Part shown: positions 7,989 to 16,766 of the stretch, piece by piece | How positions within the stretch are numbered: the stretch's first letter is position 1 | Layout of the letters: each line of letters opens with the position of its first letter | Assembly (NCBI GenBank): GCA_910578605.1 | Contig: CAJTQG010000008.1 | Span: 1-46,263 of the forward strand | Source of the DNA: an uncultured Lachnospiraceae bacterium | GTDB taxonomy: Bacteria; Bacillota; Clostridia; Lachnospirales; Lachnospiraceae | Direction of reading: 5' to 3' | Length of the DNA: 46,263 nucleotides | Notes under the pieces: model-generated | What the model saw: only the letters and a program-made list of their open reading frames with translations | What the model was told of the DNA's origin: nothing | The model's database searches: none | Translations under genes and position numbers: made by a program

Positions 7989-9365
7989 CTATTCTTCTCC
8001 ATTCTGCCCAAAGGCATCTATATAGGTTACTTTACCGTTTGGCCTGCGTTCTTCTGCATCTTCTCCAAGTACGGCTTTCACAAAATCACTGCCACTTGAT
8101 TTTACAATATTTACCGGCACATGTAAAGATTTTTCCATTTCTGTCAATGTAATATCATCCAAAAATACATCCTCACCGCTTCTAAGTACATTGCAGGGAA
8201 GCAGCAATGTATCCCCCAATGCTTTGCCTGACAACTGTTTTATAATGTCTCCTCCTGTTAAAAGACCAGACACGGTAATCATTTCGCCGAAGAAATGATT
8301 TTCTATTTTATATACATAAAGCTTAAGGTTTGGAAATTTCTCCTGCATTCTGTCTGCCATAGAACAAATCTGGGGGTAGGCAAGCACTCCGGTGGCAATA
8401 GACACAGAGCGCTTTTTATTATCGCCATCTCGTTTTTGTAAAGCGGCTGTAAATTCCTCCTCTAACAGGCGCATCATGCCCACTCCGTTTTCCAACTGGA
8501 TATAACCGTCATATTGCTCCTCTGGCGGAAACGGCAGGCCTGCAAGAATATACCACTCATCGCTGGCATGGATAAAATGAAGCCCCCATTTTTTGTAAAG
8601 CCGCTCCTGCCATCCCTCAATCTGGTGGATAAGAGCTATGGCATCTTCCTTTGTAAAGGGTGCAAGGGGATACAAGCCTTCCCGATATTTTGTAAGCCCA
8701 GCGGGCACTACAGAAACACTTCGCATAAAAGGCAGATAGGCGGTGAGATCCTCAATAGACCTGTCCAATTCCTCTTTGTCATTGATTCCCCTGCAAAGAA
8801 CAATTTGTCCGTTCATCTCAATGCCCCCTTTATACAGAATATCTATTTTTTTAAGAGCATCCCCAGCAAAACGATTGTGGAGCATTTTACAGCGAAGCTG
8901 GGGATTTGTAGTCTGTACTGAGATATTCACAGGCCCTAAGTGATACTGTACAATACGCTCTACATCCCTCTCGGACATATTAGTCAGTGTAATATAATTG
9001 CCCTGCAAAAATGATAGGCGGGAATCATCATCTTTAAAATATAATGTCTCTCGCATCCCCTTTGGCATCTGGTCAATAAAACAGAACATGCATTTATTTT
9101 GACAGGAGCGATATTCATCCATCAGTCCATTGTCAAATTCCAGTCCCAAATCCTCCTCATACTCTTTATCTACCTCCAACAGCCATTGCTCCCCATTCTG
9201 TTTTTCAATCAACACTTCAATATACTCGTCATTAGTGAGATATTGATAATCAAATATATCCTCAATGGGCTGTTCATTGATGGAAAGAAGAATATCCCCC
9301 TCCTCCATTTCTAATTCCTGGGCAATGGAACCTGGTATTACTTTTTTGATTGGATGTCCTTTCAT
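7989..9365 (-). CDS. DUF512 family radical-SAM protein with N-terminal PDZ domain
   Basis: The start at 9365 (MKGHPIKKVIPGS) is preferred because GGAG lies six bases upstream; a longer frame upstream has no ribosome-binding site. The product has 458 residues. Residues 1-60 form a PDZ-like domain (PGSIAQELEMEEGDILLSINEQP). The radical-SAM cluster motif is CQNKCMFCF, a C-x3-C-x2-C arrangement, followed by IDQMPKGMRETLYFKDDD as in all members of this clostridial family. The C-terminal half carries the DUF512 region, with TGGDI near 400. The biochemical reaction is not established. The gene regularly precedes der in clostridia, which suggests but does not prove a role linked to ribosome or tRNA biology. 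Confidence 0.9.
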   Translation of the reverse strand: MKGHPIKKVIPGSIAQELEMEEGDILLSINEQPIEDIFDYQYLTNDEYIEVLIEKQNGEQWLLEVDKEYEEDLGLEFDNGLMDEYRSCQNKCMFCFIDQMPKGMRETLYFKDDDSRLSFLQGNYITLTNMSERDVERIVQYHLGPVNISVQTTNPQLRCKMLHNRFAGDALKKIDILYKGGIEMNGQIVLCRGINDKEELDRSIEDLTAYLPFMRSVSVVPAGLTKYREGLYPLAPFTKEDAIALIHQIEGWQERLYKKWGLHFIHASDEWYILAGLPFPPEEQYDGYIQLENGVGMMRLLEEEFTAALQKRDGDNKKRSVSIATGVLAYPQICSMADRMQEKFPNLKLYVYKIENHFFGEMITVSGLLTGGDIIKQLSGKALGDTLLLPCNVLRSGEDVFLDDITLTEMEKSLHVPVNIVKSSGSDFVKAVLGEDAEERRPNGKVTYIDAFGQNGEE

Positions 9366-9540
9366 CCTGCTCTCCATTCTTTCATCTCTATATTTATTCA
9401 ATTGTAACCGTTCATCCTTTGACTGAACTGTCACTTTCCAACATGGATTTCTATTTATTTCTAGTTGTTTTCTATCTTGTCTTTCATGCTGCATTTTTTG
9501 CTTTCATAAAAAAGCTTGTTTCTGCCTGCACAGTCAACAA

Positions 9541-9560
9541 CCCCACAGCAAGCTGTAGGG
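9541..9560 (-). terminator. Hairpin after prs, possible weak terminator
   Basis: An eight-base-pair stem (one G-U pair) with a CTTG loop lies 31-50 bases after the prs stop on the minus strand. The sequence after it is GT-rich (TTGTTG) rather than a clean U-run, so termination is probably partial, allowing read-through to the DUF512-der operon. The rest of the 9366-9590 spacer shows no gene. Confidence 0.4.
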
Positions 9561-9590
9561 TATGGTTCTACATGAATGATAATTATTTTG

Positions 9591-10763
9591 TTATATCTGA
9601 TGGTATTTTTCAATGAGTGAGCGTATTTTCTCTGTAGGACTCATAACACCCTCTGTAGAAATATCATGATTCATTGTATCAATAATAGCCGCTAAAAATT
9701 TACTCATATCTGCTTCTAAATAGTACGGACGTTTTAATAATTCTTCATTTCTGTAAGTCAAGTTGGTGGTAATCACATAATTAAAATATCCTTTTTCGTA
9801 ATATTCGTCAAATTTCTCCATACCATCTGTAAATAAACCAAAGGTAGTACAGATAAATACTCTGTTTGCCTTGCGGTCTTTTAACTGCTTTGCCACATCC
9901 AACATGCTTTCACCGGAGGAAATCATATCATCAATGACAATAACATCCTTCCCAGCCAAAGAGGAACCTAAAAATTCATGGGCGACAATAGGATTCTTGC
10001 CATTGACAATAGTAGAATAATCACGTCTTTTATAAAACATTCCCATATCTACACCAAGAACATTAGAAAAGTATACAGCGCGATTCATTCCGCCCTCATC
10101 AGGGCTGATTACCATAAGATGCTCGGAATCTATTTGTAAATCCTTTACCTTTCTGCAAAGAGCTTTGATAAACTGGTAAGGGGGCATGTAATTGTCAAAA
10201 CCGTGAAGCGGTATGGCGTTTACTACCCGGGGGTCGTGAGCATCAAAGGTGATAATATTAGAGACTCCCATATCCATCAATTCCTGAAGGGCAAGAGCAC
10301 AATCAAGAGATTCTCGCTTCGTTCTTTTATGCTGCCTTCCCTCATACATAAAGGGCATAATTACATTTACCCTGTGGGAATTTGCCATGGCAGCGCTGAT
10401 AATTCGTTTCATATCCTGAAAATGATCATCTGGTGACATATGGTTAGTATGTCCGCAAACGGTGTATGTTAAACTGTAATTTCCCACATCATCCATCACA
10501 AAAATATCATCGCCCCTGACAGATTCTCCAAGCATTCCTTTAGCCTCCCCAGTACCAAACCTAGGGCAGCAGCATCTGATTAAATAAGAATTACTTAGAT
10601 AACCTTGAAATTCAATAGCTGACTCATGCATATTTTTGCGATTTCTTCTAAAATCTACTATATATTCATCTACACGTTTAGCCAAATCCATGCATCCCTC
10701 TAAAGCAGCAAGCTTTAAGGGGGCTACGGGAATTGTTGTCTCAAACAAATTGTTTGACTGCAT
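9591..10763 (-). CDS. prs: Ribose-phosphate pyrophosphokinase (PRPP synthetase), long clostridial form
   Basis: The enzyme makes PRPP from ribose 5-phosphate and ATP for purine, pyrimidine, histidine and NAD synthesis. The 390-residue protein is longer than the usual 310-320 residues. Recognisable elements are the ESVRGDDIFVMDD segment (about 80-92), PFMYEGRQHKRTKRES (about 136-151, corresponding to the ATP/regulatory loop of classical enzymes), ITFDAHDPR (metal-binding DAH) and the PRPP-binding loop VIVIDDMISSGESML (about 275-289). The extra length is at the N-terminus and around the first domain, with a CCCPRFGTG segment. GGAGG is at ideal distance from the ATG. A promoter is present at 10806-10834, so prs starts its own transcript. 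Confidence 0.9.
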   Translation of the reverse strand: MQSNNLFETTIPVAPLKLAALEGCMDLAKRVDEYIVDFRRNRKNMHESAIEFQGYLSNSYLIRCCCPRFGTGEAKGMLGESVRGDDIFVMDDVGNYSLTYTVCGHTNHMSPDDHFQDMKRIISAAMANSHRVNVIMPFMYEGRQHKRTKRESLDCALALQELMDMGVSNIITFDAHDPRVVNAIPLHGFDNYMPPYQFIKALCRKVKDLQIDSEHLMVISPDEGGMNRAVYFSNVLGVDMGMFYKRRDYSTIVNGKNPIVAHEFLGSSLAGKDVIVIDDMISSGESMLDVAKQLKDRKANRVFICTTFGLFTDGMEKFDEYYEKGYFNYVITTNLTYRNEELLKRPYYLEADMSKFLAAIIDTMNHDISTEGVMSPTEKIRSLIEKYHQI

Positions 10764-10805
10764 TATAATTCCTCCACTTTTTGATTATGTACAAACTGCA
10801 TAATT

Positions 10806-10834
10806 ACTTTATATCAATCCTTATGCTTAGTCAA
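10806..10834 (-). promoter_or_regulatory. Sigma-A type promoter for prs
   Basis: TTGACT (10829-10834) and TAAAGT (10806-10811) are separated by 17 bases on the minus strand, about 40 bases before the prs ATG. The surrounding 10840-10970 sequence is very A+T rich and holds a seven-bp inverted repeat at 10872-10888; no gene is supported there. Confidence 0.65.
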
Positions 10835-10971
10835 GAAAATTTTTATGCAAGTAAATGACACATTTTATGTTTTCAATACTTTATTGAATAATATTTTTTT
10901 GTTATTTTGCGGTATATGTATAATTTTCACTTGCTTTTTACTCTTCGTCTTTTTATCCTGTACATCAAATT

Positions 10972-11862
10972 TTATGAATGTTCTATTGTTAAAAATGCAG
11001 CTAAGTTCCCTCTTTGTCCCATGGAGGCTCTATGGGAATAAAGCAGCTTTGGATTGCAGCAGGTACATAAATCAGGCATTACAATATTCTTCTTGGGCAC
11101 TCCGGCATGGAGCATTACTAGTCTGTTTGCCTCCCACAGATTCAACTGATATCTGCCATTTGGTTTTGAAAATAAAATTTGTTTTTGCTCTTTTTCATCC
11201 ATATTTTCACAAAAAGCAAGCGCTACTTCACTGCTTACCTCATAACAATCCTGACAAATAGATGGTCCAATACATACAATCACATCTTCGGGATTGGTGT
11301 TAAACTCCTCCTTCATTTTTCTTAATGTGGCTTCACCCATTTTATGCAGTGTTCCCTTCCAGCCGGAATGGGATAAACCGATTGCTTTATTTTTCCCATC
11401 GACAAAATATAGAGGAACGCAATCGGCATAGTAGGTGACAAGCACAAGGCCCTCCTGGTTGGTAATCAACCCGTCTACATCTGTATAGTCCCGCTGTCTC
11501 CACACCCCTTTTCCCCTATCCTCTTTCCCCACTCTTTTTACATTGACAGTATGGGTTTGGTCACTTGCCACCAGGTTTTGTTCGTCAAATCCTATGGCAG
11601 CGCTGATTTTATGGTAATTGGATATTACATTTTCCTCCTGGTCTCCTCTGCTGAAGCTCAAATTCATGGAAGATAGATGTTCCTTGCTCACCCCTCCTAA
11701 TCTGGTAGAAAAACCATGATTAATAAAAGGTATTTTATCTAGCCTAAAATACCTCAAATAGGGCACACCATTTTTCTCTGTCAGATAAGTAGAGGGATTA
11801 CCAGGTTTTCGAATCCATGATATTTCTTCAGAAATGTTATTATCATCCATATGCTTACTCAA
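10972..11862 (-). CDS. pgeF: YfiH/PgeF-family purine nucleoside phosphorylase-like (laccase domain) protein
   Basis: Members of this family act on purine nucleosides (phosphorolysis and adenosine deamination), and in some bacteria edit peptidoglycan precursors; older annotations call them polyphenol oxidase or laccase. The metal-site residues are visible: His in ASDQTHTVNV, Cys in VTYYADCVPLYF and His in GLSHSGWKG. GFSTRLGGVS near residue 50 and CTCCNPKLLYSHRA near the end are also typical. Length is 296 residues from a TTG start at 11862, chosen because GGAGG lies four bases before it; the first ATG (11850) would be sixteen bases away. It lies downstream of yraN in the same direction, within the ylq-type operon. 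Confidence 0.9.
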   Translation of the reverse strand: MSKHMDDNNISEEISWIRKPGNPSTYLTEKNGVPYLRYFRLDKIPFINHGFSTRLGGVSKEHLSSMNLSFSRGDQEENVISNYHKISAAIGFDEQNLVASDQTHTVNVKRVGKEDRGKGVWRQRDYTDVDGLITNQEGLVLVTYYADCVPLYFVDGKNKAIGLSHSGWKGTLHKMGEATLRKMKEEFNTNPEDVIVCIGPSICQDCYEVSSEVALAFCENMDEKEQKQILFSKPNGRYQLNLWEANRLVMLHAGVPKKNIVMPDLCTCCNPKLLYSHRASMGQRGNLAAFLTIEHS

Positions 11863-11939
11863 TTTTCCTCCATTTCATTCAAAGCTGTAAGAGCTTTCTA
11901 ATTGCTCCTTCTGTGGTGCTAGCACACTATAAATTGAGA

Positions 11940-12293
11940 TTACAGTCCTCCATAGGCATTGCGAAGAAGATGAATCTGCTCTCCTAATATTTCTATTACA
12001 TCAAATCGGCAGGGGGTGTCAAAGGGTGTATGGTGATAGTACAAATACAATTTTGCCGCCTCATATATTTTCTTTTGTTTCTTTTTGGTCACGGCATCTC
12101 CCGGTGTACCGCAATCGCTGCTGCTCCTATATTTTACTTCAATAAAACAAAGATATTCTTGTTCCTTTGCTATAATATCTATTTCGCCTTTTTTGGTATA
12201 TACATTTTGAGCAATCACAAAAAATCCCTGCTTCTTTAAATAATGAACTGCCCTGTTCTCATAACGGTTTCCTATTTTCCTCCTGTTAATCAT
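11940..12293 (-). CDS. yraN: YraN (UPF0102) nuclease-fold protein
   Basis: The 117-residue protein has the UPF0102 pattern, a small restriction-endonuclease-like fold. Visible are the N-terminal GNRYENRAVHYLKKQGF, the acidic site GEIDIIAKE (Asp and Glu), FIEVKYR (the E-x-K catalytic-type motif) and the C-terminal CRFDVIEIL. The family is often located next to rnhB, as here (two genes away), and is suspected to act on nucleic acid, but its substrate is unproven. A strong GAGGAGGG precedes the ATG. Confidence 0.93.
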   Translation of the reverse strand: MINRRKIGNRYENRAVHYLKKQGFFVIAQNVYTKKGEIDIIAKEQEYLCFIEVKYRSSSDCGTPGDAVTKKKQKKIYEAAKLYLYYHHTPFDTPCRFDVIEILGEQIHLLRNAYGGL

Positions 12294-12326
12294 CTAATTC
12301 CCTCCTCAATTATGTTTATCAATAAT

Positions 12327-12608
12327 TTATAATAATTTATTTCGTAATCTATCCATTCTGTCTACAAATACAAGTATCTCTGCCACTACCTCATACAACT
12401 CAGGGGGTATCATATCTCCAATTTCCATTTTAGATAAGGTAGATGCCAGTTTTTTATCTTCATAAACAGGTACATCATGCTCATTTGCCTTTTCAATAAT
12501 TCTGTCAGCAGTAGCTCCCTTTCCGGTTGCCACAATGACAGGTGCAGTATCACCCTTATTGTACTGAAGAGCAACTGCCGTTTTCGTGTCTTTTTTTTCC
12601 ATACTCAT
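12327..12608 (-). CDS. ylqH: FlhB C-terminal domain-like protein (YlqH type)
   Basis: This 93-residue soluble protein corresponds to the cytoplasmic domain of the flagellar/type III export switch protein FlhB, without its membrane part: AVALQYNKGDTAPVIVATGKG (given here in part) corresponds to the region after the FlhB cleavage site, and VPVYEDKKLASTLSKMEIGDMIPPELYEVVAEIL is typical. The autocleavage motif NPTH is absent, the protein starting after it. In Bacillus subtilis the equivalent gene ylqH follows ylqG and rnhB, exactly the order found here. The function is not established; a role in flagellar export has been suggested for the family. AAAGG precedes the start, and a second ATG two codons later is an equally possible start. 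Confidence 0.85.
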   Translation of the reverse strand: MSMEKKDTKTAVALQYNKGDTAPVIVATGKGATADRIIEKANEHDVPVYEDKKLASTLSKMEIGDMIPPELYEVVAEILVFVDRMDRLRNKLL

Positions 12609-12671
12609 GCCTGCCTTTCCCTTATACTGCTCCAGATAATATATATTGTAAGTATTTTGTTCCTTAAGTAG

Positions 12672-14549
12672 TTATGCTCTTACATCAAAATTATATCGTC
12701 GAATCACAGGGGTTTTCTCCTCCTGCAATATTTTTTGTTGTATTTTCTGTTCTTCTTTTTGTGTCAATGCACTGCAGTCCACATGAAAGCCCTTTGCCTC
12801 CAAACGTTCTTTTAATTCTTCTAGATGCTCTAACACAATTTTGGTGCTTCTCTTATCCTCCAATTGAAACTGGGTAGATAATCTATGGTCCTGCAGACGA
12901 ATATGGATATCTGTAGCACCTAAATTCTCCAAATCAAAATGTAGAAATGCCGTCAGGGCATCTTGGGGCGAGCGCTTTTTCTTTTTGTTGCTCCACACAT
13001 ATAAATCACCCTCTGTCTGGGAGGAAGAAAATTTTACAGGTATAGGCATATAGGTGACATTTTGGGAAAAATTATCCAAAAACTGCATTTGATTTTGCAA
13101 ATCTCCATTGGCTGTTTTTATCATAGAACTGTCTTTTCCCGTTTGCTCCATTAGATGTTCCATATTCATTCCAACCTGTCTAATCTTTTCGTACTGCGCC
13201 TGCATCATTTCTTTTAATTTTTCTCCGGACTGCTCTAACAACTCTGGTTTTAAACAAAATATATCCTTTTGAGCGGACAAAAACAAATGCTTCACATCTT
13301 CTCTGGATAATAACAATTTTAATTTATCCTGCTGTACATTTTCAGGGGATTCTAACACTTGAAGAAAGGCTTCACGAAAAGCATCTAGTTGTTCCCTTGA
13401 AAAAGATTTTATTGTGGGCAGCTGTAAATTTTGTCTGTTTCCTTCTTCTTTAGTATCCAGAGAGGAGTCTGTGATATAGCGCAAAATTTCTTCTTTTGTG
13501 AGTAAATCTGGCTTTTCAGCTTGTACCATTTCTCCACTTTCAAGCTGGCTTAAAGTGCTGTCATTATTTGCGGCTGACATATGGGGTGAGTGCTGCGCTG
13601 CCGAAACATCTGATTTCCCCATGGCTTTTGCCAATTGGTTCCACAGGGAGTCTTCGGGAGGACGTTTTTTTGCTGTTATTTCTTGATTTGTTCCTAGTGA
13701 TTCATTTTCCCTGGGGAGTAGTATATGTTCCTGCTCTTTTAGTGCTCCATTCTCATTAAGAGTAACCGTTGCCTCTGTCTCACCAGGTGAAGATAACGCA
13801 ATATCGTTATTGTTTGGAGTTCCTGAACTTTCTTCTCCCAAAATAATAGAAAATATTTTTTCCTGCAGAGACAATCCCTGTATCATGGATTCATTTTCCA
13901 TTGTCTGCATTACAGTATCATACATATGAGAAAAAATCTGTCCCACTTGCTTTTCTAAAGATAGATTTCCGCTCTCCCAAAGCTCAAAGGCGGCTGTATT
14001 TTGAGGTGTTAAGGGAAGCTCCATCTGTTTCATTGTGACAAGAGTGGACAGTTGAATAGAAGGATTGGCTCTTGAGGCCATAGATAGCTCCAGTATGGAA
14101 TTTTTATCAATTGGCATACCTTGCTCTACTAAAGCGGTCACTATCGCCTTATTGCGGTCAGTGCCAGGCAGCTGTGCCGCCTGCAGGGCCTTTTGAATAA
14201 TCATTTCATTTTGTTCCTTTGCCATAATAGGACGAAGGGATAATAAACCTCCTGTATTTTCTTTTACTTGGAAGATTACCTTATCCCCAATATTAAAGGA
14301 AAACTTTTCAGTAAGCAGGGCATCTACCAGATTATGATTTTCCATTTCAATCACTACATATGGATTGCGGATATCCTGAATCGTACCGTTTACTACATCT
14401 CCCTTTGCGAGAGAGGACAAGGTCCCACCCTGTTCTCTTGGTGGATTTGAATCCGAAACACCTTCCCCCTCGGCTGCCTGTGTGTTCCAATCTCCCTTAG
14501 TGTATGTGTTCTGTATGGAATTTTGTTCTAAACGGATATGCATAGACAT
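12672..14549 (-). CDS. YlqG-like protein with FliK-type C-terminal domain
   Basis: The product is about 625 residues. The start at 14549 is chosen from two nearby ATGs (14549, 14543) behind a doubled GGAG; the preceding frame has no ribosome-binding site. Residues about 45-110 have a compact beta-rich segment (GDVVNGTIQDIRNPYVVIEME) like an OB fold. The middle is long, polar and Gln/Glu-rich with little conserved order. The end, DLYVWSNKKKK through LGATDIHIRLQDHRLSTQF, resembles the C-terminal domain of the flagellar hook-length protein FliK. In Bacillus subtilis the gene between rnhB and ylqH is ylqG, so position supports that identity. FliK and FlhB interact in flagellar assembly, so YlqG and YlqH may form an analogous pair. 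Confidence 0.7.
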   Translation of the reverse strand: MSMHIRLEQNSIQNTYTKGDWNTQAAEGEGVSDSNPPREQGGTLSSLAKGDVVNGTIQDIRNPYVVIEMENHNLVDALLTEKFSFNIGDKVIFQVKENTGGLLSLRPIMAKEQNEMIIQKALQAAQLPGTDRNKAIVTALVEQGMPIDKNSILELSMASRANPSIQLSTLVTMKQMELPLTPQNTAAFELWESGNLSLEKQVGQIFSHMYDTVMQTMENESMIQGLSLQEKIFSIILGEESSGTPNNNDIALSSPGETEATVTLNENGALKEQEHILLPRENESLGTNQEITAKKRPPEDSLWNQLAKAMGKSDVSAAQHSPHMSAANNDSTLSQLESGEMVQAEKPDLLTKEEILRYITDSSLDTKEEGNRQNLQLPTIKSFSREQLDAFREAFLQVLESPENVQQDKLKLLLSREDVKHLFLSAQKDIFCLKPELLEQSGEKLKEMMQAQYEKIRQVGMNMEHLMEQTGKDSSMIKTANGDLQNQMQFLDNFSQNVTYMPIPVKFSSSQTEGDLYVWSNKKKKRSPQDALTAFLHFDLENLGATDIHIRLQDHRLSTQFQLEDKRSTKIVLEHLEELKERLEAKGFHVDCSALTQKEEQKIQQKILQEEKTPVIRRYNFDVRA

Positions 14550-14629
14550 TTCTCCTTCTCCTATTTCCTTCTTTCCACTCTGCCTGCAAAGCAGCAAAAA
14601 CAATTTATTTCTTGTTACATGGGGAAGGG

Positions 14630-15382
14630 TTATAAGAATTTTTTTACAAAAGTTTTTCTGTGAATTGGAGTGATACCATATTTTTGTATTGCTTCCTCGT
14701 GCTGTTTAGAACCATATCCTTTATGAGAGGCAAATCCATATTGAGGATAAGTTTTATCATAATCTATCATAATTCTATCTCTTGTCACCTTAGCGATAAT
14801 GCTGGCACAGGCAATAGAGATACTTTTGGCATCCCCTTTTATAATGGGTATTTGCCTCATAGGCATATCTGGGATAGTCACAGCATCGTTTAATAATATA
14901 TCGGGTATAATGCTGCCATTCCTTACCGCCTCCTGCATTGCTTTGTAAGTTGCATTGAGAATATTTATTTCATCAATTACTTTAGGACTTGACATGCCGA
15001 TTCCAACACTTAATGCCTTATCCATAATTTCTTCAAATAATTCTTCCCTTCTTTTCTCGGAAAGCTTTTTGGAATCATTCACATAGAGAATATTGCAGTC
15101 TTTTGGCAATATTACTGCAGCAGCAACAACAGGACCGGCATAAGGCCCCCTTCCCGCCTCATCTATCCCACAGATTCCTTTATAAGCTTCATATTGGTTT
15201 TCATATTGATGCATTTGCTCTAGACGAGCTAATTCTGCTTGGTATTGGGCTATTCTTTGCCTTGCGCCCTCTATGGTCTGAACAACACCCTTTCGCATAT
15301 CCGTTTCATATTGGGCAATCAACCTTGGTAACTGCTGAATTTCGGCAGTCTTAAATTCCTTTTTTATTTCTTGTATATTCAT
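14630..15382 (-). CDS. rnhB: Ribonuclease HII
   Basis: RNase HII removes RNA from DNA-RNA hybrids, including single misincorporated ribonucleotides. The start at 15382 (MNIQEIKKEF) has AAAGGA eight bases upstream; the longer frame overlaps the signal peptidase gene and is spurious. The product has 250 residues. Catalytic elements are GIDEAGRGPYAGPVVAA (first Asp and Glu), a later Asp in LLNDAVTIPD and the Asp of KVTRDRIM. The N-terminal 75 residues form a charged helical extension common to Gram-positive RNase HII. The C-terminal GITPIHRKTF is conserved. It sits between lepB and ylqG in the standard order. Confidence 0.97.
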   Translation of the reverse strand: MNIQEIKKEFKTAEIQQLPRLIAQYETDMRKGVVQTIEGARQRIAQYQAELARLEQMHQYENQYEAYKGICGIDEAGRGPYAGPVVAAAVILPKDCNILYVNDSKKLSEKRREELFEEIMDKALSVGIGMSSPKVIDEINILNATYKAMQEAVRNGSIIPDILLNDAVTIPDMPMRQIPIIKGDAKSISIACASIIAKVTRDRIMIDYDKTYPQYGFASHKGYGSKQHEEAIQKYGITPIHRKTFVKKFL

Positions 15383-15407
15383 ATCCCGTATCCTTTCTTC
15401 TGCCCTT

Positions 15408-16148
15408 TTATTCTTTTGGGGAACCGATGATATTGGATTCCACAGTTTTAATTTTGCCAAACTCACTAAGCGGCCAAATCCGAAACACAGCTCTTCCAAG
15501 AATTTCATCTCTATGTATACAGCCAACCTCCGGCTGCCCAAGGTCATTGAGATAGCGGCTGTCCTTACTAATACTGCGGTTATCTCCAATGACAAAATAT
15601 TCATCTGCCCCTAAGTAAAGGGGTTTTTCGGCATATCCTCCCTCTGTATATTGACCATATCCATATTCCTCCTCTAGTACCTTGCCGTCTATTAAAATCT
15701 GGTTATCTGAAATCTGTATACTTTCACCTGGCAAACCAATAATTCTCTTAATATAATATACTTCTCTTCCATTATTTTCCTGATAAGGAAATACAATAAT
15801 ATCAAATCGCTTAGGAGCTTGAAAACGGTAAGTAAGTTTATCCACAATCAAACTTTCCCCATCATTTAAGGTAGGCCACATGGAATTGCCCTCCACCACT
15901 GTGCGCTGTCCGATAAAATTTAATACAAGATAGGTAATAATCACAGCAATTCCCGCGTATACTACAAATTCCAAGCCGGAAGCCAGACGTTTTTTCCGTT
16001 TTTCCTTTTTTATTTTACTTTCTAAGGATTTTCTTGATTTTTTATTTTGCAGCTCCATCTGATAATCTGCATCCACATCAAAAGTTAATTCCTCCTCCTG
16101 CAGGCCTTGATGAAATTTTTCCTGCAACTCTTGGTCCTGTGACTCCAT
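15408..16148 (-). CDS. lepB: Type I signal peptidase (first of three)
   Basis: Signal peptidase I cleaves signal peptides of exported proteins on the outer side of the membrane. The start at 16148 (MESQDQELQ) is preferred because GGAG lies six bases before it; an ATG four codons earlier has no ribosome-binding site. The 246-residue protein has an unusually long cytoplasmic N-terminus (about 55 residues, acidic then Lys/Arg-rich), one membrane anchor (FVVYAGIAVIITYLVL), the catalytic Ser in VEGNSMWPTL, the general-base Lys in YYIKRIIGLPGE and box E GDNRSISKDSR. It therefore looks fully active. It is 54 bases from the next signal peptidase gene. Confidence 0.95.
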   Translation of the reverse strand: MESQDQELQEKFHQGLQEEELTFDVDADYQMELQNKKSRKSLESKIKKEKRKKRLASGLEFVVYAGIAVIITYLVLNFIGQRTVVEGNSMWPTLNDGESLIVDKLTYRFQAPKRFDIIVFPYQENNGREVYYIKRIIGLPGESIQISDNQILIDGKVLEEEYGYGQYTEGGYAEKPLYLGADEYFVIGDNRSISKDSRYLNDLGQPEVGCIHRDEILGRAVFRIWPLSEFGKIKTVESNIIGSPKE

Positions 16149-16202
16149 ACTTCTCTCCATTTCAAATTATAAATTATAAATTATTTGCTACATCTTTCCA
16201 AA

Positions 16203-16739
16203 CTACTGATTTTTTAAGGAACCTACTCCCGCCAAAGGAAAAATACGAAAAATTGCTCTGCCCTTTATCTGACTCCTTTTCACAATACCGATTTCCTTTC
16301 TTCTGCTGTCCTTGCAGTTATTTCGGTTATCCCCAAGGAGAAAATATTCATCCTCGCCTAATGTAAGCGCCTGCTGGGCAATCCCTGCACTGTACATCGG
16401 CTCTTTTCCGTAATACTCCTCTAGCATTTCTCCATCAATATATATTTTGCCATCCTGAATAGAAATAGTCTCCCCAGGCATTCCTACAACTCTGCTCATG
16501 CCGGCAGAATATCCCTTCCTGGCAAACAATACAATGTCATAGCGCTTTGGTGCTATACCTCTTTGCACAAGCAACACATGCCCTTTTTCAAGGGAAGGGC
16601 TCATAGAAGAATCCTTTATGAATACTCCCGCAAAAAAGAAATTGTGTATCATAAATAAAACTACACCTATCACAAGCAAAGTAATAGCTGTTTTCATTAT
16701 ATTTATTTTGTATTTCATCCAAAACTTTTTAAATACCAC
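16203..16739 (-). CDS. Type I signal peptidase paralogue lacking the usual catalytic lysine
   Basis: The 178-residue protein has a short N-terminus, one membrane anchor (AITLLVIGVVLFMI), the nucleophile box IKDSSMSPSLEKGH and the C-terminal GDNRNNCKDSRRKEIG of type I signal peptidases. In box D, however, the sequence is GMSRVVGMPGETI: the position that is Lys in YIKR-type paralogues (both neighbours here have it) is Ser. The codon is AGC in the sequence, and the frame is intact on both sides, so this is not a frameshift. The start is GTG at 16739 behind GGTG at seven bases. Without the Lys general base it may be inactive, regulatory, or use another residue such as the Lys of FARKGYS. Confidence 0.9.
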   Translation of the reverse strand: MVFKKFWMKYKINIMKTAITLLVIGVVLFMIHNFFFAGVFIKDSSMSPSLEKGHVLLVQRGIAPKRYDIVLFARKGYSAGMSRVVGMPGETISIQDGKIYIDGEMLEEYYGKEPMYSAGIAQQALTLGEDEYFLLGDNRNNCKDSRRKEIGIVKRSQIKGRAIFRIFPLAGVGSLKNQ

Positions 16740-16766
16740 CTATAATCACCTGCCAACTTCTTTTTC

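Noticed and set aside
10845..11261. 138-residue plus-strand frame
   Set aside because: It overlaps the 3-prime end of pgeF antisense, has no ribosome-binding site, and its composition reflects the A+T-rich spacer.
16203..16739. Frameshift as the cause of the missing lysine in the signal peptidase
   Set aside because: The frame is intact and family motifs continue correctly directly before and after the altered position.
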